From an uncultured Paraglaciecola sp. (GTDB lineage: Bacteria > Pseudomonadota > Gammaproteobacteria > Enterobacterales > Alteromonadaceae), in the NCBI GenBank assembly GCA_905479025.1, contig CAJQKX010000090.1:1-5772 (forward strand): DNA of 5,772 bases, written 5' to 3'. The translations under genes were made by a program, and so were the position numbers. This document shows positions 1 through 5,772 of this stretch, piece by piece (the stretch's first letter is position 1; each line of letters starts with the position of its first letter). The notes below the pieces were generated by a model. That model ran no database searches. It was given only the letters and a program-made list of their open reading frames with translations, and was not told the origin of the DNA.

Positions 1-36
1 GCAATGAAGACATTTCAGGGCCAATGTCTTCATTGC
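1..36. repeat. Perfect 14-bp inverted repeat at the window edge
   Basis: Bases 1-14 (GCAATGAAGACATT) are the exact reverse complement of bases 23-36 (AATGTCTTCATTGC), with an 8-base spacer (TCAGGGCC). The repeat lies inside the open reading frame of the amidohydrolase. It may extend further left, beyond the window. It could be a real hairpin in the coding RNA, or a fold-back artefact if base 1 is the end of an assembled contig. Confidence 0.85.
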
Positions 37-1562
37 CAGTCAAACAAATATCAAGTCGCGCGGGTGAATACTTAACTTGGAGTGCCGACAATCAATCAGT
101 CAGTTGGTATCACGGCGCAACCTTTTATGAGCGCAAACTAAAAGATGCCTTTGCTTTTTTTGCGGATGCGCCACAAGACTTGCCTGAGCCAGTAAGTGAA
201 GGCATTGACTTATCATTTCAACAAAAAGCAGACAAACCTTTAGGCTACAAAGCCTTCGTGGGTGGCACAGTTGTCACGATGCGCGATGCAAATAGGCAAC
301 GGGAAGTAATCGAAAATGGCGTGGTATTAATCAAAGATAATAAAATTGTCGCAATAGGCAAATATGAAGATGTGACTATTCCCGATGAAACATTACTTAT
401 CGATACCAAAGGTAAAACCATTTTGCCTGGGCTAATTGACGCTCACGCCCACGGCTCACAGGGCAGTAATGAGATCATACCGCAGCAAAACTGGAGCATG
501 TTTTCTAATCTCGCATTTGGTGTGACCACTATTCACGATCCATCAAACGATACCACTGAGATATTTTCAGCTGCTGAATTACAAAAGGCAGGCAAGATCG
601 TTGCCCCAAGAATTTACTCTACTGGCACCATTTTGTATGGGGCAGAAGCACTTGGCTACAAAGCTATCATCAACAGTTATGACGATGCCCTATTCCATAT
701 GCAAAGATTAAAAGATACAGGGGCTATTTCTGTCAAAAGTTACAACCAACCCAGACGTGACACCCGTCAACAAGTTTTAGCTGCTGCTAAGGAGCTCGGC
801 ATGATGGTAGTCCCAGAAGGCGGTGGCAAATTTCAGCAAAACATATCAATGTTAGTCGATGGCCATACAGGTCTTGAACATTCGCTACCCATTGCCAAAG
901 GTTATGATGATTTAACCGCTTTATGGTCAGCGACAAAATTCGGCTACACCCCAACGTTTGTGGTGTCTTACGGTGGCATGATGGGCGAAGAATACTTTTA
1001 TGACAGAACCGAAGTATGGAAAAATCCCCGTTTAATGCGCTATACCCCGAGCTTTTTAGTGGATGGTCGTTCAATTAGACGCCCTTCAGCACCAGACAAT
1101 CAATACAATCATGTCGCTGTCGCTGAGTATGCCAAAACATTGCGAGACAAAGGCGTAAGTGTACATATTGGTGCTCATGGTCAACGAGAAGGGTTAGCCT
1201 CTCACTGGGAGTTATGGATAATGACTCAAGGTGGGTTTACACCATGGGAAGCCCTTCGAGGAGGAACAATTGACGGTGCAACTCACTTAGGCATGGACAA
1301 ACAAATAGGCAGTATTGAAGTAGGTAAGATAGCCGATATGATGATTATAGACGGTGACGGACTAACTGATATTCGCCGCAGTGAGTTTGTTGAATATACC
1401 GTGTTAAATGGCCGCGTGTATGAAACTGCGACCATGAATGAAGTAGGCAGCAAAAAACAACGTGAGGCCTTTTTCTTCGAACAAAATAACCAATTGTTTA
1501 TGCCCAAAGCAACACAACAAGCCATAGACGCTAAAGCACAAAAGCATCATTGGGTACATTAG
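1..1562 (+). CDS. TolB-like propeller/amidohydrolase fusion protein, 5'-truncated
   Basis: This is the C-terminal part of a metal-dependent amidohydrolase (imidazolonepropionase/HutI-like superfamily); the substrate cannot be told. The frame is open from base 3 upstream of the ATG at 24, and the segment GEYLTWSADNQSVSW matches the last blade of a PD40/TolB-type beta-propeller. The ATG at 24 is therefore taken as internal, and the real protein probably has about 1,000 residues with an export signal outside the window. Counting from that Met, the amidohydrolase part starts near residue 75 (FVGGTVVTM). It shows the metal-binding HxH (LIDAHAHG, H141 and H143), H171 in TTIHDPS, a candidate bridging lysine K238 (ISVKSY), H286 in GLEHS, and H385/H394 in GAHGQ and SHWELW. 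It ends with the usual C-terminal composite strand (IGSIEVGKIADMMIIDGD) and NGRVYE...MNEV. Where type I enzymes have a histidine after strand 5, this protein reads VVPEGGG. The family assignment is firm; the periplasmic or outer location is inferred. Confidence 0.9.
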   Translation, partial: NEDISGPMSSLPVKQISSRAGEYLTWSADNQSVSWYHGATFYERKLKDAFAFFADAPQDLPEPVSEGIDLSFQQKADKPLGYKAFVGGTVVTMRDANRQREVIENGVVLIKDNKIVAIGKYEDVTIPDETLLIDTKGKTILPGLIDAHAHGSQGSNEIIPQQNWSMFSNLAFGVTTIHDPSNDTTEIFSAAELQKAGKIVAPRIYSTGTILYGAEALGYKAIINSYDDALFHMQRLKDTGAISVKSYNQPRRDTRQQVLAAAKELGMMVVPEGGGKFQQNISMLVDGHTGLEHSLPIAKGYDDLTALWSATKFGYTPTFVVSYGGMMGEEYFYDRTEVWKNPRLMRYTPSFLVDGRSIRRPSAPDNQYNHVAVAEYAKTLRDKGVSVHIGAHGQREGLASHWELWIMTQGGFTPWEALRGGTIDGATHLGMDKQIGSIEVGKIADMMIIDGDGLTDIRRSEFVEYTVLNGRVYETATMNEVGSKKQREAFFFEQNNQLFMPKATQQAIDAKAQKHHWVH

Positions 1563-1577
1563 ATTTATTCTTCACAT

Positions 1578-1601
1578 GCCTTAACAAACTTTTGTTAAGG
1601 C
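1578..1601 (+). terminator. Hairpin after the amidohydrolase gene, possible terminator
   Basis: GCCTTAACAAA and TTTGTTAAGGC form an 11-bp perfect inverted repeat around two bases; in practice this is a 10-bp stem with a 4-base loop. It starts 16 bases after the amidohydrolase stop. What follows is only TCTCTACTTT, so the T-tract is poor and termination may be weak. The position between two genes of unrelated function supports a terminator, but the hairpin could also act in RNA 3'-end protection. Confidence 0.5.
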
Positions 1602-1640
1602 TCTCTACTTTAACAAATGATAAATAAACACTTTCTTCAT

Positions 1641-2321
1641 ATGAAAAAAAATTTAGTTTGGGATATCCCTGTAAGATTATTTCACTGGTTATTAGTGCTC
1701 AGTTTGTTTGGCCAATGGTTAACTGCTGAGGTATTAGAAAACTCTATGCATATCCATTTCTTCATTGGATATTTTACCTTAGGGCTGATCATATTTAGGC
1801 TTCTGTGGGGATTTTTCGGTACAAGATACGCAAAATTTAGCAGTTTTATCGCGGGTCCAAAGGCTATTATCGGCTATTTACAGACACTCGTATCAAAGCA
1901 GAAGACTGTTACTACAGGGCATAATCCTTTAGGTGGGTTGTTATTACCTGCGGTGCTTATATTAGTTGGTTTACAAGCCATTAGCGGCTTATTTACTTCT
2001 GACGATATAGTCAGTGCTGGACCATACTACGATACAGTTAACAGTACGATACAGAAGTGGATGCAGTGGCTACACCACAATGTCTTTGATGTATTAATCG
2101 GTCTGGTCGTTATTCATGTATTAGCAATAACTTGGTATCAATGGGGTCTAAAACATGACTTGATAACGCCCATGTTAACGGGTAAAAAAATAATTGAAAC
2201 ATCCAAGGGCATCCCTCATTCCAAGTTAGTTAGAGCTTTGATATTAGCCATAGTGGTAGTTTTTTTTGTTTACTGGTTGGTTGAAATTAACCCTCCACCA
2301 GTAGAAGAATATTATTATTAA
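1641..2321 (+). CDS. Cytochrome b561-type membrane protein (cytochrome b/b6 domain)
   Basis: Predicted inner-membrane b-type cytochrome of the bacterial/Ni-hydrogenase b561 family, 226 aa from this start. It opens with the family signature VWDIPVRLFHW. Hydrophobic helices lie near residues 13-29, 38-60, 97-118, 145-168 and 196-214. Histidines placed to ligate two hemes are H15 (helix 1), H37/H39 (start of helix 2), H145/H146 and H159 (helix 4). Other family landmarks are GTRYAKFSSF, GPKA, GHNPLGG, SGLFTSDD and PMLTGKK. The C-terminus ends in an odd acidic/tyrosine tail (VEEYYY). The ATG at 1641 is chosen because MKKNLVWD is the usual family N-terminus; an in-frame ATG at 1617 would add eight residues. 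Neither start has a clear Shine-Dalgarno sequence. Such proteins usually pass electrons between quinol and a periplasmic acceptor. The convergent cytochrome c' gene next door is a candidate partner, which is an inference from context. Confidence 0.9.
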   Translation: MKKNLVWDIPVRLFHWLLVLSLFGQWLTAEVLENSMHIHFFIGYFTLGLIIFRLLWGFFGTRYAKFSSFIAGPKAIIGYLQTLVSKQKTVTTGHNPLGGLLLPAVLILVGLQAISGLFTSDDIVSAGPYYDTVNSTIQKWMQWLHHNVFDVLIGLVVIHVLAITWYQWGLKHDLITPMLTGKKIIETSKGIPHSKLVRALILAIVVVFFVYWLVEINPPPVEEYYY

Positions 2322-2326
2322 TTAAC

Positions 2327-2357
2327 GGGCATTTGACTCGCTAGTAGTGAAATGCCC
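2327..2357. terminator. Stem-loop between convergent cytochrome genes
   Basis: GGGCATTT (2327-2334) and AAATGCCC (2350-2357) form an 8-bp perfect stem. The stem can extend by ACT/AGT past one G-G mismatch, leaving a small loop. It sits between the converging stop codons at 2321 and 2364, so it could serve both genes. Neither side has a true T-tract, so its strength as an intrinsic terminator is uncertain. Confidence 0.5.
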
Positions 2358-2363
2358 ATAAAG

Positions 2364-2834
2364 TTAGTCTTCTTTATAATTGTCGTGGCACCCTTTACAG
2401 CTTTTAAACACTTGACCAATAGCTGGCTTAAACTGATTTGTATCAACCGCTTTAGCCACTTTATTTAAATTGCTAGCAGCCACTGACAAAGCAATTATCT
2501 TTTCTTTAAAGTCAGCTTGATTTACCCAAATTTTATCCAACGCAGCGGTATCAACATCAAATCCGGTTGTGTCAGTGGCAAAATAATCGTTTAACATCAA
2601 AGACAATTGTTGAAGGCGTAATGAATTGGTTTGCATTGTTTCTACATTAAAAGGGATCGCACCTTTGTTCATCGCTCCCAGTGCGCCCACATTGCTTTTT
2701 ACAAGTTTGAAAAGAGCTTGTCTAAACTCTGTTACATCTTTAGCTTGTTTACCTGATTTAGCGGGCTCTTCAAACACTGTAAATGTATTCAGCATCGCTG
2801 TACCTATAATTACTGCTAAAGCCTTTTTGATCAT
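2364..2834 (-). CDS. Cytochrome c' (class II c-type cytochrome), exported
   Basis: A 156-aa periplasmic four-helix-bundle heme protein of the cytochrome c' family, whose members bind NO and CO at a five-coordinate heme and are linked to nitric oxide tolerance. The diagnostic feature is the heme-attachment motif at the extreme C-terminus, CKGCHDNYKED, with C146, C149 and the proximal ligand H150. The first helix carries EFRQALFKLVKSNVGALGAM (residues 36-55) and KGAIPFN, typical of the family. Residues 1 to about 20 form a Sec-type signal (MIKK followed by a hydrophobic stretch), but no clean AxA cleavage site is visible before FEEPAKSG. At the position near the heme where many homologues have Arg (CHDxYR) there is Lys154. 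The start is supported by GGAG at 2843-2846, eight bases upstream. The gene converges on the cytochrome b561 gene with 42 bases between stops, suggesting a functional link. The family is clear; the exact physiological role is inferred. Confidence 0.92.
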   Translation of the reverse strand: MIKKALAVIIGTAMLNTFTVFEEPAKSGKQAKDVTEFRQALFKLVKSNVGALGAMNKGAIPFNVETMQTNSLRLQQLSLMLNDYFATDTTGFDVDTAALDKIWVNQADFKEKIIALSVAASNLNKVAKAVDTNQFKPAIGQVFKSCKGCHDNYKED

Positions 2835-2889
2835 TTAACTTTCTCCAATGGTTAACGTTGATTAAATTTAGAACGATGACAACAGCTTT

Positions 2890-2918
2890 ATTCTGCCATT
2901 GCCACTATTTTGTGTAAA
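2890..2918 (-). promoter_or_regulatory. Candidate sigma-70 promoter for cytochrome c'
   Basis: On the minus strand, TTTACA (2913-2918, five of six matches to the -35 consensus) is followed after exactly 17 bases by CAGAAT (2890-2895, four of six matches to the -10 consensus). Transcription would start near 2883, giving a leader of about 48 bases that contains the GGAG ribosome-binding site. I found no convincing FNR or CRP site next to it. Confidence 0.4.
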
Positions 2919-3342
2919 CTGATCACCTGAGCTAAACAGGATAATCTAAGGTAGACGATAAAAATTTAGAAAGTATTTTTGCAATATTAAAACAGACTAT
3001 CCCATCATCACTTAAGCATAAAACCTTTGTTATTAATACCAACTAGATTCTTAGGTACACCTATGTTTGTATCGTGCCATGCCTATCACGTAAACTCTTG
3101 TAAAAAACGCCACTTCTTTTTGCTACCCACAAAATTATCGCTAACAACAATTATAACCTGCGAGTGCAGAAGCTTTTAACAGGCGCTTTCTAGACGTGTA
3201 AACTAGAGACTGTTCAACTTTCAAAGTATCGAACAAGACTCATAATTATAAGAAAAATAGTGTTTTCTCTCTGTTTTTCTTTGATCGCTTTTAAGATTAA
3301 ATGGAAACAACATGCTAAAATCCTTTCGCTTTTAAATTTATT

Positions 3343-3392
3343 AAATTTTATACAAAAGAAATTCGGCATCAAGTCGAAATATCTTGTATAAT
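3343..3392 (+). promoter_or_regulatory. fusA2 promoter with UP-like tract and GC-rich discriminator
   Basis: A perfect -10 box TATAAT (3387-3392) lies 35 bases before the fusA2 start. The best -35 is TCGGCA (3363-3368, four of six matches, 18-base spacer). An AT-rich tract upstream (AAATTTTATACAAAAG, 3343-3358) sits at about -57 to -41 and resembles an UP element. The bases just after the -10 box are CCCGCGC, a GC-rich discriminator like those of promoters repressed by ppGpp. The start site would be near 3399, giving a leader of about 28 bases. Confidence 0.65.
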
Positions 3393-3427
3393 CCCGCGCA
3401 ATTTTTACTCAGACTGAAGTTGGAATA

Positions 3428-5521
3428 ATGACAGATTTAGCAAAGTACAGAAACATTGGTATTTTTGCCCACGTTGACGCGGGTAAAACGACTACTACAG
3501 AACGAATCCTTAAACTTACCGGTCAAATTCATAAGACCGGTGAGGTACATGACGGTGAATCAACTACCGATTTCATGGAACAAGAAGCCGAGCGCGGTAT
3601 TACTATCCAGTCAGCAGCAGTAAGTTGTTTCTGGAAAGATCACCGTTTTAACGTTATCGATACTCCAGGACACGTTGACTTCACAGTTGAAGTATATCGT
3701 TCGCTTAAAGTATTAGACGGCGGCATCGGTGTGTTTTGTGGCTCTGGTGGGGTTGAACCTCAGTCAGAAACTAACTGGCGTTATGCGAATGACTCAGAAG
3801 TTGCACGTATTATCTTCGTAAACAAATTAGACCGAATGGGCGCTGATTTCTATCGTGTTGTAGATCAAACCAAAAAAGTATTGGGTGCTAACCCACTAAT
3901 TATGGTTTTGCCTATCGGTATCGAAGATGATTTTGTTGGTGTAGTTGATCTGCTTACTCGTAAGGCACACATCTGGGACGACACTGGCCTTCCAGAAAAC
4001 TACGAGATCTCTGATGTGCCTGCGGACATGGTTGATAAAGTAGAAGAATACCGTGAAATGTTACTTGAAGAAGCATTAGGTCAAGATGATGACTTGATGG
4101 AGAAATATTTAGAAGGCGAAGAGCCATCTATTGATGAAATCAAACGTTGTATTCGTAAAGGTACACGTACTATGGAATTCTTCCCAACTTACTGCGGTTC
4201 TGCATTTAAAAACAAGGGGGTGCAAAACATCCTTGACGCTACTGTTGATTACTTACCTTGTCCTACAGACGTTGATCCACAACCTCTTACAGACGAAGAA
4301 GGCGAAGCAAATGGAAAATTTGCACTTGTTGACGCAAAAGAAACATTTAAAGCACTAGCATTCAAAATTACCGATGACCGTTTTGGTTCCCTTACCTTCG
4401 TGCGTATCTACTCAGGTACACTTAAGAAAGGTGATACAATTCTTAACGCGGCTACGGGTAAAACTGAGCGTGTTGGTCGTATGTGTGAGATGCAGGCTGA
4501 TGACCGTAATGAGCTTAGCTCGGCGCAAGCGGGTGATATCATCGCTATTGTAGGTATGAAAACTAACGTTCAAACAGGTCATACACTTTGCGATCCAAAA
4601 GATCCTATCATCTTAGAAGCCATGGTATTCCCTGAGCCAGTAATCTCTATCTCTGTTACACCAAAAGATAAAGGCTCAACTGAAAAAATGGGTATTGCTA
4701 TCGGTAAAATGGTGGCAGAAGACCCGACGTTCCGTGTTGAAACTGACCAAGATTCAGGTGAAACCATCCTATCGGGTATGGGTGAGCTTCACTTAGATAT
4801 CAAAGTAGATATCCTTAAGCGTACATACGGAGTTGAATTGCAAGTAGGTGAGCCTCAGGTTGCTTACCGTGAAACGATCACTCAAACAATTGATGATTCA
4901 TATACCCATAAGAAACAATCTGGTGGTTCTGGTCAATTTGGTAAAATTGATTACATCATCAAGCCTGGTGAGCCAAACACTGGTTTCACTTTCGCTTCTA
5001 AAGTTGTTGGCGGTAATGTACCTAAAGAATTCTTCCCAGCGATTGAGAAAGGTTTCAAGAGCATGATGGATACTGGCGTATTAGCTGGGTTCCCAGTACT
5101 CGATGTTGAAGTTGAATTGTACGACGGTGGATTCCACGCAGTGGATTCATCAGCAGTTGCATTTGAAATTGCTGCTAAAGGCGCGTTCCGTCAATCAATT
5201 CCTAAGGCTGGTCCTCAATTGATTGAGCCTATTATGAAAGTTGACGTTTTTACGCCTGACGATCACGTAGGTGACGTTATTGGTGATTTAAACCGTCGTC
5301 GTGGCATGATCAAAGATCAAGAAGCGGGCGTAACAGGTGTGCGTGTTAAAGCTGACATTCCTTTATCTGAAATGTTTGGTTATATAGGAAGTCTACGTAC
5401 TATGACTTCTGGCCGTGGTCAGTTCTCTATGGAGTTCTCACACTACAGTCCTTGTCCACAAAATGTATCAGAGAAAGTCATTGCAGAAACTAAAGAGCGT
5501 AACGCTGCAGCTAAGAAGTAG
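3428..5521 (+). CDS. fusA2: Elongation factor G 2 (translational GTPase)
   Basis: Complete 697-aa EF-G, a cytoplasmic GTPase that drives tRNA-mRNA translocation and, with RRF, ribosome recycling. The G domain has P-loop AHVDAGKT (residues 14-21), switch [16 protein letters not shown] (78-82, with catalytic H82), NKLD (132-135) and CGSAF. Domains II-V follow without a break. Domain IV has tip loop [10 protein letters not shown] (494-503) and the conserved tip histidine H570 (GGFHAVDSS). It is assigned to the second EF-G type because it reads [20 protein letters not shown] and GGSGQ where str-operon EF-G typically has [20 protein letters not shown]-like and GGRGQ sequences. It also stands alone, with no rpsL, rpsG or tufA beside it and its own promoter and terminator. 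Upstream of the ATG are only GGA at three bases and a weak GAAG at eight. All catalytic motifs are intact, so it should be an active GTPase. How labour is divided with the main EF-G is not visible from sequence. Confidence 0.95.
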   Translation: MTDLAKYRNIGIFAHVDAGKTTTTERILKLTGQIHKTGEVHDGESTTDFMEQEAERGITIQSAAVSCFWKDHRFNVIDTPGHVDFTVEVYRSLKVLDGGIGVFCGSGGVEPQSETNWRYANDSEVARIIFVNKLDRMGADFYRVVDQTKKVLGANPLIMVLPIGIEDDFVGVVDLLTRKAHIWDDTGLPENYEISDVPADMVDKVEEYREMLLEEALGQDDDLMEKYLEGEEPSIDEIKRCIRKGTRTMEFFPTYCGSAFKNKGVQNILDATVDYLPCPTDVDPQPLTDEEGEANGKFALVDAKETFKALAFKITDDRFGSLTFVRIYSGTLKKGDTILNAATGKTERVGRMCEMQADDRNELSSAQAGDIIAIVGMKTNVQTGHTLCDPKDPIILEAMVFPEPVISISVTPKDKGSTEKMGIAIGKMVAEDPTFRVETDQDSGETILSGMGELHLDIKVDILKRTYGVELQVGEPQVAYRETITQTIDDSYTHKKQSGGSGQFGKIDYIIKPGEPNTGFTFASKVVGGNVPKEFFPAIEKGFKSMMDTGVLAGFPVLDVEVELYDGGFHAVDSSAVAFEIAAKGAFRQSIPKAGPQLIEPIMKVDVFTPDDHVGDVIGDLNRRRGMIKDQEAGVTGVRVKADIPLSEMFGYIGSLRTMTSGRGQFSMEFSHYSPCPQNVSEKVIAETKERNAAAKK

Positions 5522-5537
5522 ACACTTCTGACGACTT

Positions 5538-5574
5538 AAAAAGCCCCATTATTTTTTATTAATGGGGCTTTTTT
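5538..5574 (+). terminator. Intrinsic terminator after fusA2
   Basis: AAAAAGCCCCATTA (5538-5551) pairs perfectly with TAATGGGGCTTTTT (5560-5573) to give a 14-bp stem with an 8-base loop, ending in six T (5569-5574). It begins 17 bases after the fusA2 stop. The A-tract on the left side means it could also terminate transcription from the minus strand. Confidence 0.93.
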
Positions 5575-5596
5575 GATCTTATCTAGTCTTTTAGAT

Positions 5597-5625
5597 TTGA
5601 ATACTATGACTCGTGACCATATGAT
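5597..5625 (+). promoter_or_regulatory. Candidate promoter for the lipoprotein gene
   Basis: TTGAAT (5597-5602, four of six matches) and TATGAT (5620-5625, five of six matches) are separated by exactly 17 bases, downstream of the fusA2 terminator and about 90 bases before the next start codon. A weaker alternative is GTGACA (5645-5650) with TATGTT (5667-5672) at 16-base spacing. The region is AT-rich, so chance matches are possible. Confidence 0.4.
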
Positions 5626-5715
5626 AAAGTTAAGTAGAATCATCGTGACAATACTTATTTGATATATATGTTTAACAACTCACATTCATCCCACCCAAAT
5701 TTTAGGAAAAAACAC

Positions 5716-5772
5716 ATGAAATTGAACTCTTTTGCCTTATTGGCAGCATCCTCTTTATTTCTAGCTGCATGC
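5716..5772 (+). CDS. Lipoprotein N-terminus, 3'-truncated by the window edge
   Basis: Only the first 19 codons are in the window: MKLNSFALLAASSLFLAAC. This is a classic lipoprotein signal peptide, with a short basic start (K2), a hydrophobic core, and lipobox LAAC whose cysteine C19 is the last codon visible. The cysteine would be lipidated and become the mature N-terminus, so the product is an inner- or outer-membrane-anchored lipoprotein. The start is supported by AGGA (5704-5707), eight bases upstream of the ATG. The gene follows the fusA2 terminator and has its own candidate promoter, so it is probably a separate transcription unit. The mature protein is outside the window, so no function can be given. 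Confidence 0.8.
   Translation, partial: MKLNSFALLAASSLFLAAC

Larger units (their letters stand above)
2835..3427. other. 593-bp intergenic region between divergent cytochrome c' and fusA2
   Basis: This stretch separates the two divergent starts and carries a promoter for each. Between about 2920 and 3330 I see no convincing gene, tRNA or structured RNA. Visible items are a short dyad TAGGT-AC-ACCTA (3052-3063), a 5-bp stem TCTAG/CTAGA (3189-3207), tandem TTAAATTT copies (about 3332-3348), and a 38-codon ORF at 3063-3179 with weak support. The sequence TTATTAATACCAACTAG (about 3030-3045) resembles ends of short interspersed repeats I recall from Alteromonadales genomes, but no matching opposite end is present here. 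Confidence 0.6.

Noticed and set aside
24..26. ATG at 24 as the true start of the amidohydrolase
   Set aside because: The frame is open to base 3, there is no ribosome-binding site before it, and the first 30 residues are the end of a beta-propeller, so the start must lie upstream.
787..1074. Minus-strand 95-codon ORF within the amidohydrolase gene
   Set aside because: It is antisense to a clear coding region and has no recognisable domain or ribosome-binding site.
1283..1525. Minus-strand 80-codon ORF within the amidohydrolase gene
   Set aside because: It is a shadow of the real gene on the opposite strand, with no independent support.
2626..2838. Plus-strand 70-codon ORF opposite cytochrome c'
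   Set aside because: It lies entirely across the signal-peptide and first-helix region of the cytochrome c' gene; its hydrophobicity mirrors the antisense of that sequence.
2908..2930. CRP- or FNR-like site around TTGTGTAAACTGATCACC
   Set aside because: TGTG and TCAC are eight bases apart rather than the seven needed for a CRP site, and the TTG/ATCA spacing does not fit an FNR site.
3362..3378. TTCG/CGAA inverted repeat over the fusA2 -35 region as an operator
   Set aside because: Only four base pairs with a nine-base gap; this is expected by chance.
4131..4358. Plus-strand 75-codon ORF inside fusA2
   Set aside because: It is an out-of-frame overlap of a complete, highly conserved gene.
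4579..4767. Minus-strand 62-codon ORF inside fusA2
   Set aside because: It is antisense to the conserved EF-G coding sequence, with no separate signals.
4848..5066. Plus-strand 72-codon ORF inside fusA2
   Set aside because: It is a frame-shifted shadow of EF-G domain IV.

Overview
The window looks like a piece of a chromosome from a marine gammaproteobacterium of the Alteromonadales type (Paraglaciecola/Glaciecola, Colwellia or Shewanella-like). Three things suggest this: the AT-leaning composition, a stand-alone second elongation factor G of the kind found outside the str operon in this group, and a TolB-like propeller/amidohydrolase fusion protein, a combination common there. This placement is inferred from remembered family sequences, not from a search.

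Layout, left to right. (1) Positions 1-1562, plus strand: the C-terminal half of a large secreted-type amidohydrolase whose beginning lies left of the window. The reading frame is open to base 1, so the ATG at 24 is very probably internal. The first 36 bases form a perfect 14-bp inverted repeat. (2) Positions 1641-2321, plus strand (alternative start 1617): a membrane cytochrome b561-type protein. It is separated from the amidohydrolase by a short hairpin that may act as a terminator. (3) Positions 2364-2834, minus strand: an exported cytochrome c', convergent with the cytochrome b gene, with a stem-loop between their stops. (4) Positions 2835-3427: a 593-bp non-coding gap holding divergent promoters and little else that can be identified. 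(5) Positions 3428-5521, plus strand: a complete 697-aa elongation factor G, EF-G 2 type (fusA2). It has its own promoter, with an AT-rich UP-like tract and a GC-rich discriminator, and a strong intrinsic terminator. (6) Positions 5716-5772, plus strand: the first 19 codons of a lipoprotein gene, cut by the window edge exactly at the lipobox cysteine.

The cytochrome b561 and cytochrome c' are the only genes that plausibly work together: a membrane di-heme b protein able to exchange electrons with the quinone pool, next to a periplasmic c-type heme protein of a family known to bind NO and CO. The amidohydrolase, EF-G 2 and the lipoprotein look like independent transcription units. I see no mobile element, CRISPR array, tRNA or rRNA. 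The most noteworthy items are the edge palindrome, the atypical metal-site pattern of the amidohydrolase, the b/c' heme-protein pair, the growth-rate-type promoter of fusA2, and an unexplained long spacer. None of these amounts to a clearly new system.
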